From an uncultured Prevotella sp. (GTDB lineage Bacteria; Bacteroidota; Bacteroidia; Bacteroidales; Bacteroidaceae): DNA of 64,000 bases. A program made the position numbers and the translations under genes. The notes beneath the pieces were generated by a model, which saw only the letters and a program-made list of their open reading frames with translations, ran no database searches and was not told the DNA's origin. The DNA lies in NCBI GenBank assembly GCA_946404405.1, contig CAMJDL010000003.1:62001-126000 (forward strand), in the 5' to 3' direction. Shown one piece after another: positions 21,246 through 30,514 of the stretch. Each line of letters begins with the position of its first letter. Position 1 is the first letter of the stretch.

Positions 21246-24200
21246 ATCGCGTCAACGAGAACTTCAGCGAGAGGCCAAAGTCGCGTGTCGTTGTAGGATA
21301 GCTACTGGACGACAGCAGCGGGGTATTGGTCTGACGATCGTAGTAGAACGACATGGTCAGCAGGCGCGACAGTGTATAATCGGCCATAAACGATATCTTC
21401 AGCGCCGAGTTGCCACTGCTGGCAGCACTGGTACGCGTAGCAATGTCACGCGTGATAGCAGCCTGGTCGCGCAGTGAAATATCCAGTCGCATGTTCAAAT
21501 CCTGATTGATGCCGGTCTTCTTTGAACTAGTACTACTAGTAGTGCTAGTTTTACTAGTTTCATTAGATTTAGACTTGCCACGCTGAGCCTTCTTAATCTT
21601 GCGCGAAGTACCACTGCCAAACAGTTTGAAGTCGCTAATCTTATACCCTAATCCCACCACAATATCATTCGAGCGCGACTCATTGATCTGGACACTGGTC
21701 ATCGAGAGTGTCAGGTTGCGTGTACGACGATATTCTGCCTTCATTGTCATGCCCGATTCAAAGGTCACATCGACGCCAATAAGGGGCGAGAACGACTCGT
21801 TGATGCTTACTGCAGGCACATGCCAACCCAGAACAGAGGCCGTCTCACTGCTGCTATTATAACTACCCACAGCAAACACAGACTTATAGGAGTGGTTGAT
21901 GTTGATAGACTTAAAGTGTTCGTTGAACCACTTCAGCTTCGACAGACCAGAGTATCGAATCGTCCAGTTTGGCAATAGTTTTCCCAATGTAGGTAACAAG
22001 TCGAGCGAACCACGTCCGCTACCCGTATAGGTATCAAGGAAGGCAGGAATCATGACTGCTGCACTATAGGCATCCACATCCTGACCATAATGGGCAGAGG
22101 CCATCTGCTGGAAACGAGGCAGAGCGTCGCAGAACTGATCGAACACCTTTGAAGGATAGCCCGAATTGGCATCGCCCATTGTTTCGAAAGCACTGGAGAT
22201 GGAGATGGTGGTCATATTAAACGTTCCACTCTGCGTTGAAGGCATACCATTCAACGAATAGCGAATGCTACGTGCCTTTGTCTCAGTGCGCGAGGCATTC
22301 AGGTCAATCTTCAAGTCACGGGCAGGTTCAAGAGTGGCACGCAACTGGAAATCATTGGTCTGGTTGGTGGCAGCAGGCGACGCCATACTATCCACCATCA
22401 GCAGCCAGCCATTGTCGTAAGCCTTCTGCAAATAAGAGTCGCCAGCCAATCCAAAGGCAAAGTCAAGACCTGGTGCCATTACGCCACCCGTACGCTGTCC
22501 GAAGGCATCGCCAACATTAGGCATAAAGCCTGGTACAGACATTGATTTCTGGTTGCGGTATGTCAGTCCAATGGTACGTACCATCATCAGCAGACGAGCT
22601 GCAGACTGAGCTGGTTTATACCACCATTCCTGATCAGCTGCGGGCTTGGCTACCACGGAGAGTTTGATGGCCACAGAATCCTGATTCTTAATCAGGATCT
22701 TATTCTGGTCTATTACCTTATATTTAATAGGATATGTCTTGCCGTCCTTGGTCTTAGCAGTTACCACGAGTCGCTTCGACTTCTTATTATGGCTGATGGT
22801 CAACGTGGTGTCAGGCTTCAGCGTCACCTCCTTCTGGAAGGCATTCTTGTTCTTGGGCAGCTGTGCGTCAGTCTTATTGGCGTTTTTCCCGCTGGCAGAA
22901 CCAGCGGGCACACCAGCCTTAGCATTCTTCTTATCATCCTTCTTATCGTCCTTTTTAGCGGTGGTCTTGGCCGTCTTCTTAGGCTTGGCAATGGCTTTCT
23001 TGAAGCGCTCGTTGGCCTTCTTCAGGAATGGGAAGTGGTTGTAGAGCGTCTCCATATTCAGATTGCCATTGATGGTAAGTTGGCGATTGTTCGAAATCGT
23101 ATTACCCAGAGTGGTACCGTCCTCTAATTCCGTACCACGCTGCCAAGTGTAGTTGGCTGTATAGTTGGCATCAGCTGTCAACCAGTCCAGAATCGGCAAC
23201 TTATTCAGAGGCAACTGATAGGAGGCGGTGAAGGTCTGACGATAGTCGAGTGGCGTACCAAAATGCTTGATGCTATGCCATACGGAGTCCTTCCAGGCAG
23301 AATAACGATCAGGATAGAGGTCCTTGTTAATAGGCAGACCATCGCCATAGGGTTCTTCAATCTCTGCACGTGTACCTGACTGGAAATTCATGTGCAGGTT
23401 CTTTGTCAGGTCCCAACGCAGCGTGAAGTCACGATTCCACAAGAACGACGAGCTCCACTGCACAGGAATCTTAGCACCTGACAGGTTGTCCATATCGCGT
23501 TCCTGCAACTCGTTATACGAGCGCGACATCTCTGTATTGAACGTCACATTCTGAGGCAGCCAGTTTACTCCAAAGGCCTTTGGCAACTGCATCCACTTCG
23601 ATTTCGACTTCGAATTCTTGAATGGTTCCCACGCCTTATATACTGGTGTGTACGAATAGTTGAACGAACCACGCCACTCGTCATCGTTTTCATAGACAAC
23701 AGTCTCGCCTGAGCGATGGCTATGACGATGGCTGTAGGAGAACGAGAAGTTGGCAGGGTCGTAAGGCATGGGGTGACGCTTGGTCTTGATGCCCACGCGG
23801 ACATTCGACAGCGAGAAGTTGGTCGTCGTAGTCTTGGTAACCGCTATGGACTCAATACTGTCGCGTTCCTGGCTGGTCATAGCATCAAGGGCATCGTCCA
23901 ACTCCAAATCAGTGTCCAGCGGATTATACTTAGGACGCGTTTCTTCCTTCGTCACACTATAGTAAAGCGGAGCCGACACCTTAGCCTTATCGGGGAAGAA
24001 CTTACCCAGTTCGACATTGGCTGTCAAAGAGTAGGTCTTGTAATTATCCGTCGTACGCTGCATGACACCTTCCTCCAGGCCACCGAATCCCTCAGTGATA
24101 ATCTTACCTGCCAGATTCAGTGAACCCACATCGGACAATTGCATGTTCAGTGCACCTGATGCAGCCCAACCGCCCTTATTGGAGACATCCTGCAAACGCA

Positions 24201-27200
24201 ACTCGTTGACCCATACCTCACCCGACTTCAGGCTACCTGATATATTGCGCACACCAATCATCATCGTTTTCACCTCGCCTAACGACGGATTACCCATAAT
24301 GCTGATGCGGTTGTTCATGTGGTCAGGATCATAGTCAGAGAACTCCATGGTATAGCTGGCAGTACCCAATGCACGCGCTTTGTTACGCGCCTTCTTCAGG
24401 GCAGTAAACAGCGAGAGGTTGATATCCAACAGGTTGGCCTCAGGCCATACGGCACGACAGTCGTCGGCATTGAAACGATTGTAGTCGTTACGATCGGGTG
24501 TTAACTTCAAAGGTATCTGATACTCATAGTAGTTGTTCTTATAGTCAGAACCAATACGTACGAAGACTGCCAACTGGTCGTCAGCCAGACCTGTTACGTC
24601 GTCCATCAGGTGGTTGGCATGCACGAACATCTGCAGGTGGCGATAGCGACGCAAATCGAGCGTGGTATTACGATAAACGGCCTTCGACTCGCCCTTGCTC
24701 AGATTCTTCACCACCATACATAATGCCTGTTCGTTGGCCTCTGTCAGCTGTGGCTGGCTGGGGTCGGTGACACGCTCGATACCTGGAGGCAGCACATAGT
24801 TGACAGGACGCCTGTCGTTGTTCTCCTCGATATTGACAGCACTCACCTCCAATGTTCCACTGTTCGAGCCTGTGGTAAGAGGCTGCTGATAGACACGCCA
24901 CTCGCCACGTACCAAGTCGAGAGAACCGAAACGCAGCACGATAGGCTTTTGGAACTCAGTCAGGAACATGCGCATAAAGCGGATGCTGGTAAAGTCGCTG
25001 ATACCACCCTCACGCTTGTCGTATTGTGTCAAGGGAATGCGGAACTGATACCAGCGCACCTGTTCCCTGTTACCATTACGCAACGGAGCGGTATATTCAC
25101 GAATGTCGGTAATGAAGTTACGACCCAGTTGCATATCCTCAGGACGTAGGCTCACCTTATATTGGAAATAGCGTTCATACTCGTTGAGGGTATAGTCCTG
25201 ATTGATGTCCTCCACGTCAGGATAGGTCTTGTACGACGTATCGTAGCTTTCCGTCTGCTGGTCAGAGTCTGGCGAGTTGCCCTGTGGCATATTGATGCGC
25301 TTATAGCGGTCCAAAATACTGGTCTTCTGGGCATCAAAGTCGCTACCACGGAAATAATGGTAGTTATCGTTGGCAGGGTCGGCATTCCAGGCTGCCCGCA
25401 CACTATCGTTCACATTGACATTATTGAGGAAAGCAGCATAGGCTGGCTGCTGGCGTTCTTCCTCGTCAGTCAGACCGTTCAGGCCCACATCCTGCTTGGC
25501 GCGTGAACCACTTGAGGTAGCAAAGGCATAGGTCTGCGTAGGCTGTACGGGTATCTTACCCCAAGCTGTTCGCTGGAAAGTGCCAGTACCATCAACTGGC
25601 ATACCACTCTCGTAGAATTTCTTACCATCGCGCAGCACGTCCTCGCTTACCTCACCCAGATTGATATACAGGTCGCCACCATAGTCGCCAGCATCGGATT
25701 GCTGTGAAGAGTAGATGAACGGGTCGAGCAACCAGAACTCGATATATTCGACATTGGCAGACTCGAAGTCGTTGGTATCCAACTTACGCATCATACCACC
25801 CCACTTATGCGCTGGATCACGGAGCGTTCCGTCATAGTTGACATTTGTCGACAGATTGTACGGACCACGCTCTTGCGGATAGTAAGCCAAATTGAGAATG
25901 GGCAACTTATTCGTTGCACCGCTATAGGTGGACTGGTCGCGGTTGGGATAGAGCTCGCTGACATAAACAGCACGGACATAGTGATTCGACAACTGATCAA
26001 GGTCGCTCTTGATGTGGCCAGGAGTCAGTGACGACGAACGTTCAGTAAACAACTGATCGATGTTATACCACGACAGCAAGGCACGATTGAAGCCGCTGCT
26101 CACAGAGTCCTTGTCGTTATACTCGGCAAAGATGTTAGGAACGCTGGAGAGCACCCATGACGTAGGCTCGAGCACGGAAATACCATTCTTGGCATTCTCG
26201 AAGTCGTCAATATACGAGGCATTATCCTGTGTACCACTGGCCGTACCCGCTATCAGCTGGGCAAACTCACCCGTAAAGGAGATTTGAGAGGGTTGTGTAC
26301 AATGCAACAACGGCAACTTGTCGAGCATCTTCGTGAGCCACTGGCTTTCCGTCTTCCAGTTGATGTTCAGTCCCCACAAGGTATTCTTCAAAGGTTCAGA
26401 GCCCATTGTCACTTTCGAGGTCAGTGCCTGTTCGGACAAATGCTGCAACGTACCACCAATCTGGAAGTTCTTCGAGAAGTCATACTCCCAGTTGACACCA
26501 AACATACGCTTGCGCTGCATGCCATACTCCGTATTCGATTCCAACGACACGTTGACACTCGTTCCTGCATCGATAATGCTCTGGTTCAAGATGGTGACCT
26601 CACCCGCCGAATAGTCGACACTATAGTCGGAGCCTTCTACCAGCTTGACGCCACCTGCCGTCACCTCCACAGACCCCTGGGGCACGTTATAGGCACCCAA
26701 GGAAATAACATTGGCTGACGTGCCCTTAAACTGGCCCACCAACAGGTATTTGTCCTTGTCAGTCATCTGCTTGGCAGCAGTACGTGTGGTATCGTAGAGT
26801 TCCTGGAAAGCATACTTATTGGCAACCGACTCGCTCACGCCATTACGTATAAGGAAACTCTTCAGCGTAGAGCCAAAAGGCTCGGCAGTGGGGAAGAACA
26901 CACGTCCATTCGAGACGGTATAACCTTCCACAAAGTCAAACACGCCATTGGGATGAGCCTTGTTGTTATTGTCCAAACGGTCGCAACCCAATCCACGCAA
27001 CAGAGTGATATCCTTCACCTCTGGTATATAAGTAAGGTACACGCCCGAGGTATCGCTCTGGAACTTGATGTCCATACGGAACTTGGTCTTTTCGACGTTC
27101 GAAGCCAGATAATATACGTTCTTCATCATCAGCGACCAGTTGGACTGTTGCGGATTGTTGGACGTATTCTTCAGTGACTTCACAAACAGCGCCTCACTGG

Positions 27201-28674
27201 CATTGGTATGGTCGCTGGCAAATTCACCCACCCTATAGGTCTTGCCTCCGTATGTATATTCAAAGGCTACAGCCAGCACCTGATCTGTTTGGAGACTGGT
27301 CTTCAGAGAAATATAACCCAGAGCCTTGTTCAGCGTATATTCTGAAGAACTAAGCAGACGGGCCGAAGCCAGCTTCTCGTAATCGGCACCTCCAGTAAAA
27401 TTGGGATCAAGGATGGTCGAAGCCTGATCAATGTCACGGGCTCCAACAAAAGTGGTCGTCAAAGCCGCATACAAACTATTATCATCGTTATCTGGCAGGG
27501 CAGACTGACCCTGGCCTTTACCCGGATGACTCTCTGCCAAATCAGAAAAGGCAAGAATATTACGTGTATTCGAGGTCGTACCTGATTTATTGGTCACCCA
27601 TACCTCGATACGACTGATATCGATACCCGTCATCAGGTAAGGCAACTGCTGCATGGCAGCATCATAGTGCTCACGGAAATAGTTGGCCAGGAAGAAGTGG
27701 CGGTTCTCCTCATAGTTGGCCACATCTATCTCGAAAGGCGTAAGTTGTGTGCCACCCTTCGACGCGACACTCTTGGAGGTAGAATTCTTCTGTGACACCA
27801 CCGTTTGCAGTTTCAATTTGCCAAACTGCATATCCGTACGAATACCAAACAGACTCGAAGCGCCCTTGACCAGCGAGTTGTTCGATGGGAAGGTGACGTT
27901 ACCAGCTTCTACAAGTTTGATGATTTCATCCTCCTTACCCTCATAGCGCAACTTCAGGTTCTTGGTATCGAAGTCGAACGTGGCATCGGTGTTGTAGTTC
28001 AGGTTCATGTTCACCTTATCGCCCACCTTACCATTGACGTTCAAATTAATCTTCTCGTCGAAGTCCACACTCTTCGTCTTACGGTTGCGCTCAGGCAATG
28101 AGGGGTTATCGATACTCTTTAACGTAGCACCCAACTTCAATTCAGCTGTTCCCTGCGTCTTGATGCGCACACCACCAGGACCGAAAATCTTCTCGGCAGG
28201 TCCCAAGTCGAAATGCATATCGGCAAACGAGAACTTTTCCTTGCCCTTCGAAGCCACATTATCAGCATCCTTCTTGCGGAAGAAAGCCTCGCGTTCTTTT
28301 TTCTCGCTCCACTGGCGATACTCCTCTGGGGTCATCAATATGGGGGCATTCAGGTACGAGTCGCCCATCTTCGAACCAATCTTATAGACGTTCAGCGAGT
28401 CGTCATACTCCACCTGTTGGCGAATATTCGATGGCAGGTGCAAATCAAGGGATGACGAGTCAAGGTCAGCTACCTCGATAGGTGCCGTCTTCTGAATCTT
28501 CCAACGTGGATGCAGTAATGAGTCAGGTATTGTCTCATCCTCTATCTGTAGCACAGGCTGAGCCTTAGCCGCAGACTTCTTTTGCTTCTGCGTCTTATCA
28601 TCCTGTGGCGTTATGGCCAGTGCCGTTACGCTCAACAAGATGGCTACAACATAAAGGAACCTCTTACCTCTCAC
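21244..28674 (-). CDS. sprA: Cell-surface protein SprA, type IX secretion translocon
   Basis: 2476 residues, the usual size of this family. A signal peptide (KRFLYVVAILLSVTALA) precedes SprA-type sequence (MTPEEYRQW; SFADMHFDLGPAEKIFGPGGVRIKTQG; LNRALLSWYNIDQLF), and the C-terminus ends in an aromatic beta-strand (FGLSLKFSLTR). SprA forms the giant outer-membrane barrel through which type IX substrates leave. It starts with GTG at 28674, which lies inside a period-7 repeat, 3 bases after the ruvA stop. Two low-complexity insertions stand out: a Lys-rich stretch near residue 1900 (KKDDKKDDKKNAK) and a Ser/Thr/Lys stretch near 2370 encoded by period-9 repeats. Confidence 0.93.
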   Translation of the reverse strand: MRGKRFLYVVAILLSVTALAITPQDDKTQKQKKSAAKAQPVLQIEDETIPDSLLHPRWKIQKTAPIEVADLDSSSLDLHLPSNIRQQVEYDDSLNVYKIGSKMGDSYLNAPILMTPEEYRQWSEKKEREAFFRKKDADNVASKGKEKFSFADMHFDLGPAEKIFGPGGVRIKTQGTAELKLGATLKSIDNPSLPERNRKTKSVDFDEKINLNVNGKVGDKVNMNLNYNTDATFDFDTKNLKLRYEGKEDEIIKLVEAGNVTFPSNNSLVKGASSLFGIRTDMQFGKLKLQTVVSQKNSTSKSVASKGGTQLTPFEIDVANYEENRHFFLANYFREHYDAAMQQLPYLMTGIDISRIEVWVTNKSGTTSNTRNILAFSDLAESHPGKGQGQSALPDNDDNSLYAALTTTFVGARDIDQASTILDPNFTGGADYEKLASARLLSSSEYTLNKALGYISLKTSLQTDQVLAVAFEYTYGGKTYRVGEFASDHTNASEALFVKSLKNTSNNPQQSNWSLMMKNVYYLASNVEKTKFRMDIKFQSDTSGVYLTYIPEVKDITLLRGLGCDRLDNNNKAHPNGVFDFVEGYTVSNGRVFFPTAEPFGSTLKSFLIRNGVSESVANKYAFQELYDTTRTAAKQMTDKDKYLLVGQFKGTSANVISLGAYNVPQGSVEVTAGGVKLVEGSDYSVDYSAGEVTILNQSIIDAGTSVNVSLESNTEYGMQRKRMFGVNWEYDFSKNFQIGGTLQHLSEQALTSKVTMGSEPLKNTLWGLNINWKTESQWLTKMLDKLPLLHCTQPSQISFTGEFAQLIAGTASGTQDNASYIDDFENAKNGISVLEPTSWVLSSVPNIFAEYNDKDSVSSGFNRALLSWYNIDQLFTERSSSLTPGHIKSDLDQLSNHYVRAVYVSELYPNRDQSTYSGATNKLPILNLAYYPQERGPYNLSTNVNYDGTLRDPAHKWGGMMRKLDTNDFESANVEYIEFWLLDPFIYSSQQSDAGDYGGDLYINLGEVSEDVLRDGKKFYESGMPVDGTGTFQRTAWGKIPVQPTQTYAFATSSGSRAKQDVGLNGLTDEEERQQPAYAAFLNNVNVNDSVRAAWNADPANDNYHYFRGSDFDAQKTSILDRYKRINMPQGNSPDSDQQTESYDTSYKTYPDVEDINQDYTLNEYERYFQYKVSLRPEDMQLGRNFITDIREYTAPLRNGNREQVRWYQFRIPLTQYDKREGGISDFTSIRFMRMFLTEFQKPIVLRFGSLDLVRGEWRVYQQPLTTGSNSGTLEVSAVNIEENNDRRPVNYVLPPGIERVTDPSQPQLTEANEQALCMVVKNLSKGESKAVYRNTTLDLRRYRHLQMFVHANHLMDDVTGLADDQLAVFVRIGSDYKNNYYEYQIPLKLTPDRNDYNRFNADDCRAVWPEANLLDINLSLFTALKKARNKARALGTASYTMEFSDYDPDHMNNRISIMGNPSLGEVKTMMIGVRNISGSLKSGEVWVNELRLQDVSNKGGWAASGALNMQLSDVGSLNLAGKIITEGFGGLEEGVMQRTTDNYKTYSLTANVELGKFFPDKAKVSAPLYYSVTKEETRPKYNPLDTDLELDDALDAMTSQERDSIESIAVTKTTTTNFSLSNVRVGIKTKRHPMPYDPANFSFSYSHRHSHRSGETVVYENDDEWRGSFNYSYTPVYKAWEPFKNSKSKSKWMQLPKAFGVNWLPQNVTFNTEMSRSYNELQERDMDNLSGAKIPVQWSSSFLWNRDFTLRWDLTKNLHMNFQSGTRAEIEEPYGDGLPINKDLYPDRYSAWKDSVWHSIKHFGTPLDYRQTFTASYQLPLNKLPILDWLTADANYTANYTWQRGTELEDGTTLGNTISNNRQLTINGNLNMETLYNHFPFLKKANERFKKAIAKPKKTAKTTAKKDDKKDDKKNAKAGVPAGSASGKNANKTDAQLPKNKNAFQKEVTLKPDTTLTISHNKKSKRLVVTAKTKDGKTYPIKYKVIDQNKILIKNQDSVAIKLSVVAKPAADQEWWYKPAQSAARLLMMVRTIGLTYRNQKSMSVPGFMPNVGDAFGQRTGGVMAPGLDFAFGLAGDSYLQKAYDNGWLLMVDSMASPAATNQTNDFQLRATLEPARDLKIDLNASRTETKARSIRYSLNGMPSTQSGTFNMTTISISSAFETMGDANSGYPSKVFDQFCDALPRFQQMASAHYGQDVDAYSAAVMIPAFLDTYTGSGRGSLDLLPTLGKLLPNWTIRYSGLSKLKWFNEHFKSININHSYKSVFAVGSYNSSSETASVLGWHVPAVSINESFSPLIGVDVTFESGMTMKAEYRRTRNLTLSMTSVQINESRSNDIVVGLGYKISDFKLFGSGTSRKIKKAQRGKSKSNETSKTSTTSSTSSKKTGINQDLNMRLDISLRDQAAITRDIATRTSAASSGNSALKISFMADYTLSRLLTMSFYYDRQTNTPLLSSSSYPTTTRDFGLSLKFSLTR
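21526..21570. repeat. Period-9 satellite (ACTAGTACT-type) inside sprA
   Basis: Units ACTAGTACT, ACTAGTAGT, GCTAGTTTT, ACTAGTTTC, ATTAGATTT. In frame it encodes the Ser/Thr-rich stretch SKTSTTSSTSS. A similar CTAGT-based 9-mer array lies at 46815-46850. Confidence 0.8.
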
Positions 28675-28681
28675 CTCTTAC
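28661..28681. repeat. Period-7 array at the ruvA/sprA junction
   Basis: CTCTTAC, CTCTCAC, CTCTTAC on the plus strand. It spans the ruvA stop and the sprA GTG start, so the start codon comes from a repeat unit (GTGAGAG). Confidence 0.8.
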
Positions 28682-29280
28682 TTTATCTGTTTCAACGCCA
28701 ACTTCACCACCTGTTCAACAGGCAGGTCTGGCTGTTCCTGCAGGATGGCCACAACCACCTTCTGCGTTGGAGCAGGAGCAAAGCCCAGCATGGTGAGAGC
28801 TGCCACAGCCTCATCGCGAACAGCATTGTTAATTGGTGCTACCACTGTTCCACCAGCAGGAATCTCATCAGCAATGCCCAACGCCACAATCTTGTCGCGC
28901 AGGTCAACGATAATGCGCTGAGCCGTCATCTTACCAATGCCCTTGATGCCTTTAATCAGACGTTCATCGCCACGTGAAATGGCGGAACACAGCTCGCTGA
29001 CACTCATCGACGAGAGCATCATACGTGCCGTATTAGCACCCACGCCACTCACCGTAATCAGCAATTCAAACATCTCACGTTCCTTCTTTGACACAAAGCC
29101 ATACAGTAAATGAGAATCCTCGCGAATAGCCTCATAAACGTACAATTTGACATCCTTTTTGCCCTGTATGGCACTATAGGTTGTCAGCGAAATGTTCAGA
29201 CCGTAACCCACGCCTGCAGCTTCTACCGTAGCTAATGCTGGGGTTAGTTCGGTCAACTCACCCTTGATGTATTCAATCAT
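28678..29280 (-). CDS. ruvA: Holliday junction helicase subunit RuvA
   Basis: 200 residues from ATG 29280 ([12 protein letters not shown]). The OB-fold N-terminus, the acidic-pin region ([29 protein letters not shown]) and the helix-hairpin-helix [20 protein letters not shown] are all visible, and the C-terminal RuvB-binding domain follows. It binds Holliday junctions with RuvB. Upstream to sprA with a 3-base gap, the same order as in many Bacteroidetes genomes as I recall. Confidence 0.95.
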   Translation of the reverse strand: MIEYIKGELTELTPALATVEAAGVGYGLNISLTTYSAIQGKKDVKLYVYEAIREDSHLLYGFVSKKEREMFELLITVSGVGANTARMMLSSMSVSELCSAISRGDERLIKGIKGIGKMTAQRIIVDLRDKIVALGIADEIPAGGTVVAPINNAVRDEAVAALTMLGFAPAPTQKVVVAILQEQPDLPVEQVVKLALKQIK

Positions 29281-29429
29281 AGTCTTCACAAAATGTATTA
29301 ATACATCTAAATAAACGGCATGCACGAATATTTATTGTATTTTAAAGCAAAAAGATGACGCAGAATAACAAAATGTAGGCGTTTTGCAATTTTTTCTATC
29401 TTTTTGTTACGTATTTCAAGAAAATAGTG

Positions 29430-29437
29430 TAATTTTG
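29430..29437 (+). promoter_or_regulatory. -7 promoter box of the DAP dehydrogenase gene
   Basis: TAATTTTG, 43 bases before the ATG at 29480. A TTTG lies at 29403-29406, a little farther than usual. Confidence 0.55.
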
Positions 29438-29479
29438 CACCCCAGAAAACATAAAGCAACTAACAAGATACTAAAAGAG

Positions 29480-30379
29480 ATGAAAAAAATCAGAGCCGCC
29501 GTCGTTGGTTACGGCAACATTGGAAAGTATGCAATTCAGGCTCTCGAGGCCGCTCCCGACTTCGAAGTAGCAGGTGTGGTACGCAGAAACGGAGCCGCTG
29601 ACAAGCCCGCAGAACTGGCCCAGTACGACGTTGTGAAAGACATCAAGGAACTGAAGGACGTGGATGTAGCCATTCTGGCCACTCCAACCCGCTCATGCGA
29701 GGAGTATGCCAAACAGATTCTGCCTTTGGGCATCAATACTGTTGACTCTTTCGATATCCACACCAACATTCGTGGCTATCGCGAGCGCCTGATGGCCATT
29801 AATAAGGAGACAAACACCGTCAGCGTCATTGCAGCTGGTTGGGATCCAGGTAGTGACTCCATCGTTCGCACACTGATGCAGAGCCTTGCTCCAAAGGGTT
29901 TGAGCTACACAAACTTTGGCCCGGGCATGTCGATGGGACACTCTGTTTGCGTCCGTTCGAAGGCTGGCGTCAAAAATGCCCTGTCAATGACTATTCCCTT
30001 GGGCGAAGGCATCCACCGTCGTATGGTTTATGTCGAGTTGGAGGATGGTTTTACACTGGAGCAGGTTACCAAGGACATCAAGGCAGACCCCTACTTCGCC
30101 AACGATGAGACTCACGTCTTCCAGGTTGAGAGCGTCGATGACGTTCGCGATATGGGACATGGCGTAAACCTTGTCCGCAAGGGCGTTAGCGGACAGACCC
30201 AGAACCAGCGTATGGAGTTCAATATGCAGATTAACAACCCTGCACTGACTGGTCAGGTGCTGGTCAACGTGGCTCGCGCATCTATGCGTCTGCAGCCAGG
30301 TTGCTACACGATGATTGAGATTCCTGTCATCGACATGCTGCCAGGCGATCGCGCCGATTTAATTGAGCACTTGGTATAA
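29480..30379 (+). CDS. ddh: meso-Diaminopimelate D-dehydrogenase
   Basis: 299 residues from ATG 29480. The Rossmann motif VVGYGNIGKYAIQALE at the N-terminus is followed by family pieces DSFDIHTNI, AAGWDPGSDSIVR and NFGPGMSMGHSV. It makes meso-diaminopimelate from tetrahydrodipicolinate with NADPH in one step, feeding lysine and peptidoglycan. A longer frame upstream is excluded by the promoter. Monocistronic with a strong terminator. Confidence 0.93.
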   Translation: MKKIRAAVVGYGNIGKYAIQALEAAPDFEVAGVVRRNGAADKPAELAQYDVVKDIKELKDVDVAILATPTRSCEEYAKQILPLGINTVDSFDIHTNIRGYRERLMAINKETNTVSVIAAGWDPGSDSIVRTLMQSLAPKGLSYTNFGPGMSMGHSVCVRSKAGVKNALSMTIPLGEGIHRRMVYVELEDGFTLEQVTKDIKADPYFANDETHVFQVESVDDVRDMGHGVNLVRKGVSGQTQNQRMEFNMQINNPALTGQVLVNVARASMRLQPGCYTMIEIPVIDMLPGDRADLIEHLV

Positions 30380-30401
30380 TACCAATATAGCATCATGAAC
30401 G

Positions 30402-30440
30402 ATTGAGTCCACCCAAACTGTGGGCTCAATTTCTTTTTTA
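30402..30440 (+). terminator. Terminator after ddh
   Basis: ATTGAGTCCAC and GTGGGCTCAAT pair, followed by TTCTTTTTT. Confidence 0.85.
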
Positions 30441-30461
30441 TTTGATTTTTAGTGGCAGAAG

Positions 30462-30493
30462 TTTGGAATGTTCGGATAATTTTGCTATCTTTG
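30462..30493 (+). promoter_or_regulatory. Promoter of the mechanosensitive channel gene
   Basis: TTTG at 30462-30465, 20 bases, then TATCTTTG at 30486-30493. The ATG follows at 30515. Confidence 0.7.
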
Positions 30494-30514
30494 CCGACAT
30501 AAAACCAAAATCGA

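Noticed and set aside
21244..28674. Many plus-strand frames opposite sprA
   Set aside because: SprA motifs run along the whole minus-strand frame, and the opposite frames are short and lack family features.
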